A DNA stretch of 9,348 nucleotides, taken from contig JANXNM010000415.1 of assembly GCA_025354065.1 (NCBI GenBank), forward strand, positions 1 through 9,348. Direction: 5' to 3'. Both the position numbers and the translations under genes were made by a program. Numbering within the stretch: the first letter of the stretch is position 1; each line of letters opens with the position of its first letter. The DNA is from Synechococcales cyanobacterium 340R_concoct_173_sub. Lineage in GTDB: Bacteria; Cyanobacteriota; Cyanobacteriia; Leptolyngbyales; Leptolyngbyaceae. Under the pieces are notes generated by a model. The model was not told where the DNA came from. It made no database searches and saw only the letters and a program-made list of their open reading frames with translations. Positions 1 to 6,572 of this stretch are shown here, one piece after another.

Positions 1-4
1 CTCG

Positions 5-48
5 AAAAAAACGCAACCGGAACGATTAAATCAGGACGTTTTACGGTT
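5..48 (-). terminator. Possible intrinsic terminator after cobJ
   Basis: About 50 nt beyond the cobJ stop, the minus strand can fold an imperfect stem. Top-strand AACCG (15-19) pairs with CGGTT (44-48), and AACG (21-24) pairs with CGTT (37-40), around a 12-nt loop with a small asymmetric bulge. It is followed on the minus strand by a run of seven T (5-11). The position suits the end of the cobG-cobH-cobI-cobJ transcript. The stem is modest and interrupted, so this is a candidate only. Confidence 0.4.
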
Positions 49-96
49 TCAATAGAAAAAATATGTAAAACTACACAGAAGCTTAAGGTAAACGGT

Positions 97-1506
97 TCAC
101 ACAGAAGATTTCGTGATTGTCCGTCTTGGCGTGTAAACCCAGGGCAAATCATGGCCCGATCGTTCTAGTATTCGAGTTTGACTTGAACCAACAATAATTA
201 TAGTCCGCATATCGGCATCATTTGCATTCAATTCACCGAGTGTGGTCACCCGAATTAATTCACCCGATCGCCCGACATTCCGGGCAAGGATTACAGGCGT
301 GGTTGCGGATCGGAATTGTAGTAATAGTTCTTTGGTGCGATCGAGTTGCCAACGTCTTTGGGTGGAAATAGGATTGTAAAACGCCATGACAAAATCAGCT
401 TGAGCCGCTGCGGTCAGTCGTTGTTCAATCACTGACCAAGGTTTCAAAATATCAGACAATGATATTGCACAAAAGTCATGGCCCAAGGGTGCACCAATTC
501 GGGCGGCGGCGGCTTGCATTGCGGAAATGCCGGGACAAATTTGTAAATCAATGGTTCTCCATTCTGGTTTATCAATGGTCTCGATCGCTTCAAAAACTGC
601 CGCCGCCATTGCAAAAATCCCAGGATCTCCAGAAGAAACAATCACCACACTTCGCCCCGCCGCTGCTAAGTCTAAGGCTTGAGCTGCCCGATCGAGTTCG
701 ACCCGATTGTCTGAATTATGGCGAATTTGATGGGTACGCAAGGGTTCAACCAAATTCAAATAGGTAGTATAGCCGACCCAATCGGTTGATTGTTTTAGTA
801 CTTGTTTCACTTCCGGCGACATCCAGCGATCGGCTCCTGGCCCGGTTCCAATTACAAATAGTTTGCCCGACGGGTTCAATTCGGGTGGATGATAGACAAG
901 GGTGCGATCGCTGGGATTCCCGGCGGAACTGGTGATTTGGATCGTTAATTCAGTAGCCGTATCAGAAAACGGTAATTTACTTTGAACTAACCAAGGCGCA
1001 TCGCCGTCGAGTTTAACGGATTGTCCGGCTAGCAGATTAGACAGAAATGTTTTGGCATGTTCAGGATTGACGAGACTATAACCGTGTGGTGGCGCTAATA
1101 ATGCGGTGCGAAACCGAATATCTCCGCTGGTGGTAATTGCTGCTTCAGTGTCAAACAAATTCGCAATCTGTCGGGCGATCGTATTTGCACCCTTTAAACC
1201 ACCTAACAACGGAACAACCGCACTGCCATCTTCTGCAATGGCTATCACAGGAGGCTCTTGCCATTTATCATTTAAAAGTTCAGCCACACTACGAATAATA
1301 ATTCCCGCAGCACAAACGCCAACAATCGTAAATCCCGATCGAAACAATGTTTGAGTCAGGTCACCAAAGTTTTGATAACTATGATCTACATCACAAGTTA
1401 CAACACGATCGACTAATCCATAAATGATTACGTCAGGCAATCCAGATTTAATTTGTTTGGCAATCGTCACGCCCTGTTGACTGAGTACAATTACTGCTAT
1501 TGTCAT
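97..1506 (-). CDS. cobJ: Precorrin-3B C17-methyltransferase with CbiG-like N-terminal domains
   Basis: Fusion protein of 469 aa. Residues 35-115 match the CbiG N-terminal domain (GVCAAGIIIRSVAELL at 63-78, then LLGGLKGAN at 100-108). Residues 117-210 resemble the CbiG middle domain (ITTSGD at 124-129). From about 214 a full CobJ/CbiH SAM-dependent methyltransferase follows: VIGTGPG (218-224), SSGDPGIFAMA (291-301), CPGISAMQAAAARIGAPLG (324-342) and AFYNPIS (375-381). CobJ methylates C17 and contracts the ring; CbiG opens the lactone and releases acetaldehyde in the anaerobic route. The CbiG C-terminal domain that normally precedes the fusion point is not visible. The ATG directly follows the cobI stop (TAAATG), with AGGA 7 nt before it inside cobI, so translation is probably coupled. 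Cytosolic; last gene of the riboswitch-led operon. CobJ identity is secure; whether the CbiG half is active is uncertain. Confidence 0.93.
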   Translation of the reverse strand: MTIAVIVLSQQGVTIAKQIKSGLPDVIIYGLVDRVVTCDVDHSYQNFGDLTQTLFRSGFTIVGVCAAGIIIRSVAELLNDKWQEPPVIAIAEDGSAVVPLLGGLKGANTIARQIANLFDTEAAITTSGDIRFRTALLAPPHGYSLVNPEHAKTFLSNLLAGQSVKLDGDAPWLVQSKLPFSDTATELTIQITSSAGNPSDRTLVYHPPELNPSGKLFVIGTGPGADRWMSPEVKQVLKQSTDWVGYTTYLNLVEPLRTHQIRHNSDNRVELDRAAQALDLAAAGRSVVIVSSGDPGIFAMAAAVFEAIETIDKPEWRTIDLQICPGISAMQAAAARIGAPLGHDFCAISLSDILKPWSVIEQRLTAAAQADFVMAFYNPISTQRRWQLDRTKELLLQFRSATTPVILARNVGRSGELIRVTTLGELNANDADMRTIIIVGSSQTRILERSGHDLPWVYTPRRTITKSSV

Positions 1507-2220
1507 TTAGCCGTCCTGCCATTTCCATTCACTTGGGATTACAATCATCGCAAAATATGGAACCTGAGTAGAATCCACTTCACGAATGGGAGTAATTCGC
1601 TGTTCTTTCATTGTGGCACGTTCAATATATAGGGCACGATCGAGCAAGTTCAAGCTTTCTAATACACCATACACTTTGACAAAATTTCGCCCTAATTTCA
1701 TCAATACTGCCGCATCCGCCATCAACAATCGACTTCTTAAAATCTCCGCATCCAACGTCCCCGATAAGGCCATAAAGACATCATTGCGATAGGTTAATGG
1801 AGCGCCCAACATATTTGCACTTGCCATGACTGACGACACACCGGGAATCATTTCGGTGGGAAACCGATCGTTCAATCGATTGTACAAATACATGAACGTT
1901 CCAAAGAAGAATGGATCGCCTTCACACAGCACGGCAATATCTTGACCTTGAGCCAAATGGATCGCCATTTTATCGGCCATCAATTGATAGCCCGGTTGGG
2001 AAGATTCTCCTGGCTTAAAGGGCAATACCATTGGCATTTCAATTTGATGCGGTTGTAGATATTCAGCTACGATCGATCGCGAAATACATCGACCATCGGG
2101 CGACATGGGATACACGACAATGGGCACCGATCGTAAAATTCGATAGGCTTTTAATGTTAATAGTTCCGGGTCGCCAGGACCAAGCCCAATGCCGTATAGT
2201 TTGCCGAGTGATGTAGTCAT
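1507..2220 (-). CDS. cobI: Precorrin-2 C20-methyltransferase (CobI/CbiL)
   Basis: Protein of 237 aa, normal length for the family. It transfers a methyl group from SAM to C20 of precorrin-2 (or cobalt-precorrin-2), an early committed step of corrin synthesis. Tetrapyrrole methyltransferase motifs are clear: YGIGLGPGDPELLTLKA (9-25), the CEGDPFFFGTFMYL loop (99-112), IPGVSSVMASANMLGAPL (125-142) and LMKLGRN (173-179). The CEGDPFFF plus start-proximal GxGPGDPE pattern separates CobI/CbiL from CobJ, CobM and CobL. The start is supported by AAGGAG 8 nt upstream, inside the last codons of cobH. Its stop touches the cobJ start. Sequence cannot tell whether the substrate carries cobalt. Confidence 0.94.
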   Translation of the reverse strand: MTTSLGKLYGIGLGPGDPELLTLKAYRILRSVPIVVYPMSPDGRCISRSIVAEYLQPHQIEMPMVLPFKPGESSQPGYQLMADKMAIHLAQGQDIAVLCEGDPFFFGTFMYLYNRLNDRFPTEMIPGVSSVMASANMLGAPLTYRNDVFMALSGTLDAEILRSRLLMADAAVLMKLGRNFVKVYGVLESLNLLDRALYIERATMKEQRITPIREVDSTQVPYFAMIVIPSEWKWQDG

Positions 2221-2225
2221 AATAA

Positions 2226-2852
2226 TTACTCCTTTTCCTGTGCTAGAGCATTCACCGCTGCTGCTGCAATGGCACTTCCACCTTTACGACCATGCAATGT
2301 CACAAAAGGAACGCCCCGACTATTGGCAGCTAATTCTGCCTTGGATTCTGCGGCCCCGACAAAGCCCACGGGAAACCCCAAAATCAACGCAGGTTTGGGT
2401 GCGCCATTGTCAATCATTTCAAGCAAATGAAACAACGCTGTCGGAGCATTGCCGATCGCCACCACTGCCCCTGCTAAATCAGGTCGCCATAATTCCATTG
2501 CCGCCGCCGATCGGGTGTTGCCCAATTGTTTGGCCAGTTCTGGTGTTCGTTCATCGCGCAATGTACAAATCACTGGATTGGCTGCACTTAACCGACTGCG
2601 GGTCACCCCATTCGCCACCATATGGGCATCACATAATATCGGCGCACCATTGGCTAGGGCATTACGACCTATTGTCCCCGCATGGGGTGAGGCTTGAATA
2701 TCTTTGACAATATCGGTAATCCCGCAGGAATGGATGAGCCGCACTACAAGTTTTTCTAAGTCAATGGGTACTTCAGAAAGATCGGCTTCGGCGCGAATCA
2801 TTGCGAATGATTTGTTATAAATTGCTGCGCCATCGCGAATATAATCAAGCAT
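2226..2852 (-). CDS. cobH: Precorrin-8X methylmutase (CobH/CbiC)
   Basis: Protein of 208 aa, full length for CobH/CbiC. It moves the C11 methyl group of precorrin-8X to C12, giving hydrogenobyrinate (or cobyrinate from the cobalt form). Family hallmarks are RLIHSCGITD (38-47), with H41 matching the catalytic histidine, then a TIGRNALANGAPILCDAHMV region, IGNAPTALFHLLEMI (about 133-147) and GFPVGFVGAAESK (about 158-170). It ends five bases before the cobI ATG and carries the cobI Shine-Dalgarno in its last codons. It follows cobG after a 48-nt gap filled mostly by heptamer repeats, and no good Shine-Dalgarno precedes its ATG (CTCACATG). Initiation may therefore be weak or coupled to cobG. Cytosolic. 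Confidence 0.95.
   Translation of the reverse strand: MLDYIRDGAAIYNKSFAMIRAEADLSEVPIDLEKLVVRLIHSCGITDIVKDIQASPHAGTIGRNALANGAPILCDAHMVANGVTRSRLSAANPVICTLRDERTPELAKQLGNTRSAAAMELWRPDLAGAVVAIGNAPTALFHLLEMIDNGAPKPALILGFPVGFVGAAESKAELAANSRGVPFVTLHGRKGGSAIAAAAVNALAQEKE
2229..2234 (-). promoter_or_regulatory. Shine-Dalgarno of cobI
   Basis: AAGGAG on the minus strand, 8 nt before the cobI ATG. It overlaps the last sense codon of cobH, which ends GAG-TAA. It fixes the cobI start and implies that ribosomes finishing cobH can load directly onto cobI. It is the strongest ribosome binding site in the operon. Confidence 0.75.
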
Positions 2853-2854
2853 GT

Positions 2855-2882
2855 GAGAATTAAGAATGAGGATTTGAGAATT
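2855..2882 (-). repeat. Heptamer short tandem repeat between cobG and cobH
   Basis: On the minus strand this reads as four heptads: AATTCTC, AAATCCT, CATTCTT, AATTCTC. Two are identical and two diverged. This resembles the short tandemly repeated repetitive (STRR) heptamers known from cyanobacterial genomes. It fills over half of the 48-nt cobG-cobH gap and ends two bases before the cobH ATG, where a Shine-Dalgarno would be expected. The same heptad occurs inside cobL (5098-5139). Confidence 0.6.
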
Positions 2883-2900
2883 AATGATTGAAGTGATTGT

Positions 2901-4250
2901 TTAGTCGTTTTTTGCGGTGAGGCTTGTGATGATTTGAGCGATCGCGTCATCAGGGCACAACAGACCATATCCCAATCCATATTGCTCGACACTATAGCGC
3001 TCGGTCCCATTGACTTCGCGGCCTATCAAAACAATATCGCGGTCTGTATCACTTCTTCGGGGCTGGGCACAAAGCTTTTCACAACCACTGATGTGAATGC
3101 TGGGAAAGGAACGATCGGGATACTTCGCGAGTTGTGTAATCAATTGCTGCGCATGTTCTTGGGCGTGGGTTGCGGCTGAGGCACATCCTGATTTTCCACT
3201 ACAAGCGATGACTCCCCGCGCTGGATGATTGAAATTTGGGTTTAAAGGGATTGTAGATAATGCTATTTTGATTGATTTGAGGGACGATCGCAGCACATTA
3301 GGAATAATGAAGGTTTGCCAAGGGGTCAAGCGAATTTCACCCAAACCAAACCCTTCTAAGACTGCAATCAAACCATTGATTTGTTCAATAGTCAGTTTTC
3401 CCAATGCACAAACAATCTCCAATCCAATCCGATGAGGATCTTCTTGTAAATGTAATAACTCTGCCTCACCCCATTTACCCAATGTAGGAACAGGGCTAGA
3501 TGTGTTCTCCGAGATTGTGCAATTTACCAATCCATCTAAAAAACGTTCTTTCCCAACACATTCAATCACATCTCTTAATCTCGGTTTACGACTTCGACGA
3601 TGGTTAACCGATTTATTCACAACTTGATCTGCATAGTTCAAATATCGATCGGCCACCGCCCGCACCAATTTCACCGGATTATCACTCACAATCTCCGATC
3701 GCCATTCCTGCCCCAAATTCAGAACTAAACGGTATCCCCCCTTCTCCGCTACCAACCAAATATCATTGGCCCGATCGCGAACGGAAACCCTTTCCCCGCC
3801 ATCAATGCCGATACTGAATTTTGCATTTAATGCAGCAAGTTTTGGAGTTTCACAGATATATTGTTCAATCTCTCGCAGCGCCGGGACTACATCAAATGCG
3901 CCCAATTCAAGCCCCGCCATCGGACTGATCATCACATTGCGCAAATGATCGACATGAGGATTCCTTGCGGCGAGTCCTGCATCTTGTAAATCATTTAAAT
4001 CAAGTTCTGTTAGATTTTCAACCGATCGTAATTGGATATTCGCCCGATTTGTAATTAAAATTTGAGAACAATCCGATCGTTCCATTACCCTTGCGAGTGT
4101 GGACAATTGAACATAAGATACAATTCCACCAGGAGTCCGAATTCTAGTTAAGACCCCATCGATTGCGATCGTTGGACAAAACAATCCTGGACAACTTGCC
4201 AATTCAACAATACTTTTATCGATCAATTCAGCAGTCAATTTAACAGCCAC
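2901..4250 (-). CDS. cobG: Precorrin-3B synthase-like protein (CobG), sulfite/nitrite reductase family
   Basis: With a GTG start at 4250 the protein has 449 aa, the usual CobG length. CobG hydroxylates C20 of precorrin-3A and forms the lactone of precorrin-3B, using O2 in the aerobic pathway. An N-terminal ferredoxin-like half is followed by the redox half. LASCPGLF (18-24), DGVLTRIRTPGGI (31-43) and ITNRANIQLR (66-75) are typical of the family. Cysteines C350 and C356 (CSGKSGC) plus C390 and C394 (GCEKLC) give the CX5C...CX3C signature that binds a [4Fe-4S] centre. The frame stays open upstream to an ATG at 4490, but that stretch covers the cobalamin riboswitch. The GTG has GGAG 5 nt before it and leads directly into the family's conserved region, so it is preferred. 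First gene of the operon. Confidence 0.9.
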   Translation of the reverse strand: MAVKLTAELIDKSIVELASCPGLFCPTIAIDGVLTRIRTPGGIVSYVQLSTLARVMERSDCSQILITNRANIQLRSVENLTELDLNDLQDAGLAARNPHVDHLRNVMISPMAGLELGAFDVVPALREIEQYICETPKLAALNAKFSIGIDGGERVSVRDRANDIWLVAEKGGYRLVLNLGQEWRSEIVSDNPVKLVRAVADRYLNYADQVVNKSVNHRRSRKPRLRDVIECVGKERFLDGLVNCTISENTSSPVPTLGKWGEAELLHLQEDPHRIGLEIVCALGKLTIEQINGLIAVLEGFGLGEIRLTPWQTFIIPNVLRSSLKSIKIALSTIPLNPNFNHPARGVIACSGKSGCASAATHAQEHAQQLITQLAKYPDRSFPSIHISGCEKLCAQPRRSDTDRDIVLIGREVNGTERYSVEQYGLGYGLLCPDDAIAQIITSLTAKND

Positions 4251-4255
4251 ATTTG

Positions 4256-4279
4256 CTCCGTTCCTGTGCGTCGCAGGAA
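4256..4279 (-). promoter_or_regulatory. cobG ribosome binding site in a sequestering hairpin
   Basis: On the minus strand TTCCTG (4279-4274) and CAGGAA (4266-4261) form a perfect 6-bp stem with a 7-nt loop (CGACGCA). CGGAG, five bases and the GTG start follow directly. The 3' arm includes AGGA, and GGAG lies immediately beyond, so a closed hairpin would hide or crowd the ribosome binding site. It lies between the riboswitch aptamer and cobG, where an expression platform acting on translation is expected. The pairing is seen; its switching role is inferred. Confidence 0.55.
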
Positions 4280-4308
4280 ATGGTAAACCATACAAAATAA
4301 TGCTGAGA

Positions 4309-4424
4309 AATGGTGTTCTGACTGGTTGAAAATTGGAATCAAATCTCAACATTACAGTTGCGGCACAGCCCCGGAATCTCACCGGACTTTCCCACATTTT
4401 CAGCCTCAAAAGCGTACCATAGAG
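4309..4424 (-). ncRNA. Cobalamin riboswitch aptamer
   Basis: The minus strand carries the conserved cobalamin riboswitch core in order: GGTACGC with GAGGCTGAAAA, then GGGAAAGTCCGGTGAGATTC, CCGGGGCTGTGCC, GCAACTGTAA, and finally the B12-box-like CAGTCAGAACACC near 4311-4324. Spacing matches the family, and CCGG/CCGG and neighbouring arms can pair. It sits 60 nt before the proposed cobG start and is oriented to control the cobGHIJ operon. Binding of a cobalamin would be expected to reduce expression, most likely by hiding the ribosome binding site (see the hairpin at 4256-4279). The outer borders are approximate. Which cobalamin form it prefers cannot be read from the sequence. Confidence 0.92.
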
Positions 4425-4452
4425 CGCGTAATCCCAGAAAAACCCGATCGCA

Positions 4453-5694
4453 ATGCCCAAAAAAACAACAGACCCAAAACCTTGGCTCACGATCGTTGGA
4501 ATTGGCGACGATGGATTTGATTCCCTCAGTGAAATAGCCCATCATGCAATTGTGGCAGCACATTTAATCATCGGCGGCGATCGGCACCTAAAATTTCTTC
4601 CCCTCACCATCACCTGCCAACGGCTTCTCTGGAGTTCACCGATTCAAGGCTCCATCAATGAACTCCTCACCCATCGAGGCCAACCTGTTTGCATTTTCGC
4701 TAGCGGCGATCCTCTCTGTCACGGCATCGCCACCACATTGCTGCGATCGATTCCCCTGCCAGAAATGCAGATAATCCCAAACCTTTCCGCCTTCACTCTG
4801 GCCCGATCGCGCCTCGGCTGGTCGAGTACAGAAGTGGAAACCATCAGCCTTTGTGGCCGAGATCCCGCATTTCTCCGCGCCGCCCTCTACCCAAACGCCA
4901 AACTCCTTGTTCTCAGCAGCGATCAACATACGCCGAATATAGTCTGCGATCGCTTGACTGAATGGGGTTATGGCGATGCAAACGTAACAATTTTTGAACA
5001 TCTCGGCGGTCCGAAAGAAAACCAACTGCACACGATCGCCCACCAAAAATTCACTCAACCGATCGCCCCTCTAAACACGATCGCCATTCAAACCCACAAT
5101 TCCCTATTCTCAATACCCCATTCTCAATTCTCAATTCCAGACGCAGAGTATCAACACGACGGCCAGCTTACCAAACAAGAAATTCGCACCTTAACGCTTG
5201 CCGCCCTTTCGCCATTTCCCGGCCAACTTCTTTGGGATGTTGGTGCAGGTAGTGGATCCATCGGCATTGAATGGATGCGAAGCCATCCCAGAAACCAAGC
5301 GATCGCCATTGAATCCCATCCCGATCGCCTAGCCAACATCAGCCACAACGCGAAAAACCTGGGAGTCCCAAGCCTTAAAATCATCGCCGGACGCGCCCCC
5401 GAGGCATTGGAAAATCTTCAGCGGCCCGACAGTATTTTTGTGGGTGGTGGTATTACCCGATCGGGCGTATTTGAAACCTGTTGGAATGCACTCAAGGACG
5501 GCGGACGAATGGTGATCAATGGGGTGACCTTAGAAAGTGAAACGAAACTCTTTCAATTAAAACAAGTCTACGGGGGTAGCTTAACCCGGATTCAAATCCA
5601 ACGGGCCGAGCCGATCGGCAACTTTCTCGGCTGGAAATCGCTATCACCCATCACCCAATGGCTCGTTACGAAACCCGTAGATCCAGGATTTTAG
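4453..5694 (+). CDS. cobL: Precorrin-6Y C5,15-methyltransferase, decarboxylating (CbiE-CbiT fusion)
   Basis: Protein of 413 aa with both halves of CobL. The CbiE-type methyltransferase spans about 10-212: WLTIVGIGDDG (11-21), ASGDPLCHGIA (83-93) and the LSAFTLARSRLGWS stretch (111-124). The CbiT-type half spans about 235-405 with the SAM-binding loop WDVGAGSGSIGIEW (261-274) and the FVGGGI motif (329-334). It methylates C5 and C15 and removes the C12 acetate carboxyl. The linker (216-229) is encoded by a heptad repeat. The gene is divergent from the cobGHIJ operon, so it is probably not under the riboswitch, which is on the other strand; its promoter must lie in or near the riboswitch DNA. 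No clear Shine-Dalgarno precedes the ATG, but the start fits the family N-terminus. Its stop overlaps the next gene's stop by 4 nt, tail to tail. Confidence 0.94.
   Translation: MPKKTTDPKPWLTIVGIGDDGFDSLSEIAHHAIVAAHLIIGGDRHLKFLPLTITCQRLLWSSPIQGSINELLTHRGQPVCIFASGDPLCHGIATTLLRSIPLPEMQIIPNLSAFTLARSRLGWSSTEVETISLCGRDPAFLRAALYPNAKLLVLSSDQHTPNIVCDRLTEWGYGDANVTIFEHLGGPKENQLHTIAHQKFTQPIAPLNTIAIQTHNSLFSIPHSQFSIPDAEYQHDGQLTKQEIRTLTLAALSPFPGQLLWDVGAGSGSIGIEWMRSHPRNQAIAIESHPDRLANISHNAKNLGVPSLKIIAGRAPEALENLQRPDSIFVGGGITRSGVFETCWNALKDGGRMVINGVTLESETKLFQLKQVYGGSLTRIQIQRAEPIGNFLGWKSLSPITQWLVTKPVDPGF
5098..5139 (+). repeat. In-frame heptamer repeat within cobL
   Basis: Six consecutive heptads: AATTCCC, TATTCTC, AATACCC, CATTCTC, AATTCTC, AATTCCA. 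The 42 bases are a multiple of three and translate without a stop as residues 216-229 of CobL (NSLFSIP, then HSQFSIP), itself a seven-residue peptide repeat. It lies in the linker between the CbiE and CbiT domains. The heptad matches that in the cobG-cobH gap and has the same sense orientation relative to transcription. Confidence 0.7.
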
Positions 5695-6326
5695 ATCAGG
5701 TTTTGTTTGAGAGTTTGAATTTCTTGGTTTAGGTTGGTGCGAGCTTGATGTTCGTGGTGGTGCATTTCGGGGTGGTGGTAAATACGATCGCGGTTTAGAA
5801 AGGTTTGAAGGATTTGCGATCGTCCTTTTCGGTAGTCGGCTTCGGAGACCCAATGGTATTCCTGGCGGATGGCTTGGGTATAGAGTTGGTATTGGGCGGG
5901 CGGGGTTGCAAGAATAGAGAGGTCGCAGTCTAGGAAGATTTGAGCGCTGAGATCTGTTGGGTCTGCGCGGTGAGTTTTGGTGAGGTTGATTAGATGGCTG
6001 ATGCGATCGATTGTGGTGTTGGGAAGATTTAGTTTAGTGAGAGATTCTGCGGCCCATTTTGCGCTCTGGGCTTCGTTTTCGTGCGATCGGGTGTCGTAGA
6101 TTGCATCATGGAAGAAAATAGCTAGGATTATGCTGGGGCGATCGTTTAGATAATTACTAGGATTAAAATTTTGCAATGCTATGAAGAGTTGTTGGAGATG
6201 CTGAAGGTTGTGGTAATGACGATCGGCTTCTTGATAAGCGCTGATGAGTTGGGTGAAGAGTGCTGGACTGGGTGGGAGGTTTAGGGCGGTGAAGGCTTGG
6301 TTGTAAATTGTTTTGAGTGTTTTCAT
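5691..6326 (-). CDS. Predicted metal-dependent HD-superfamily phosphohydrolase
   Basis: Protein of 211 aa resembling the COG4339 group of predicted HD phosphohydrolases. Metal-ligand motifs are visible: YHNLQHL (38-44), the HD pair in FFHDAIYD (H73, D74), H111 and H119 of the HLINLTKTH stretch, and LDCDLSIL (132-139) with D133 and D135. YHNLQH plus FHD plus LDCDLSIL is the group's signature. Substrate and partners are unknown. The C-terminus is rich in histidine (HHPEMHHHEHQ). No signal peptide or membrane segment is seen, so it is probably cytosolic. It converges on cobL with stops overlapping as TTAG. Its coding strand is A/C-rich, unlike the cob genes on the same strand. The start is the first ATG, but the upstream Shine-Dalgarno is weak. 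No functional link to B12 is implied by position alone. Confidence 0.8.
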   Translation of the reverse strand: MKTLKTIYNQAFTALNLPPSPALFTQLISAYQEADRHYHNLQHLQQLFIALQNFNPSNYLNDRPSIILAIFFHDAIYDTRSHENEAQSAKWAAESLTKLNLPNTTIDRISHLINLTKTHRADPTDLSAQIFLDCDLSILATPPAQYQLYTQAIRQEYHWVSEADYRKGRSQILQTFLNRDRIYHHPEMHHHEHQARTNLNQEIQTLKQNLI

Positions 6327-6369
6327 TACTGCAATATCTTAAACGAGTCTTAATATAGGAATTAATTCA

Positions 6370-6380
6370 AGTCTTATATG
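6370..6380 (+). repeat. Direct repeat AGTCTTATATG, left copy
   Basis: The 11-mer AGTCTTATATG occurs here and again at 7168-7178, so the two copies bracket the Uma2-family gene in the same orientation. AGATCT also follows both copies (about 10 bases later here, overlapping-adjacent in the right copy). A diverged relative, AGTCTTAATATAGGAA, starts at 6346. The copies may be remnants of one dispersed repeat rather than target-site duplications. Confidence 0.4.
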
Positions 6381-6461
6381 GGAAAGAAAGATCTGATGGG
6401 GAGTCCATACTATGATAAAAGCCGATTTTGATCTCAAGGTCAAATTTTTGAGTCTCACCTC

Positions 6462-6480
6462 AAGACTTTTTTCAAGTCTT
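6462..6480. repeat. Perfect inverted repeat AAGACTT-N5-AAGTCTT
   Basis: Seven-bp perfect arms (6462-6468 and 6474-6480) separated by TTTTC, inside the 246-bp spacer between the divergent HD-domain and Uma2-family genes. No T-run follows on the top strand, so it is a poor terminator. A binding site or a small repeat relic is as likely. The rest of this spacer holds only AAGTCTT-type words and reading frames of 24 codons or fewer. Confidence 0.45.
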
Positions 6481-6572
6481 ATTTAAGATTGTGAGGAGTT
6501 GTTTTTAGGCGATCGGTATTTTTGGGATTGAGTGTAGGGATTAGACTGGGGGTAAGGTTTTATTGAGTGGTG

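Noticed and set aside
459..1354. Plus-strand reading frames of 82-102 codons opposite cobJ
   Set aside because: They mirror the cobJ coding strand, have no family motifs or ribosome sites, and cobJ motifs are continuous across them.
2189..2707. 172-codon plus-strand frame opposite cobH
   Set aside because: Unusually rich in P, H and S as expected from reading the complement of an Ala/Gly-rich gene; cobH is complete and convincing in the same interval.
4251..4490. N-terminal 80 residues of the longest cobG frame as real protein
   Set aside because: The segment is the riboswitch and its leader; it has no CobG-family similarity and a better start lies at 4250.
6412..6486. 24-codon plus-strand frame (MIKADFDLKVKF start) in the HD/Uma2 spacer
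   Set aside because: Too short, no Shine-Dalgarno, and it runs through the AAGTCTT inverted repeat; chance cannot be excluded.
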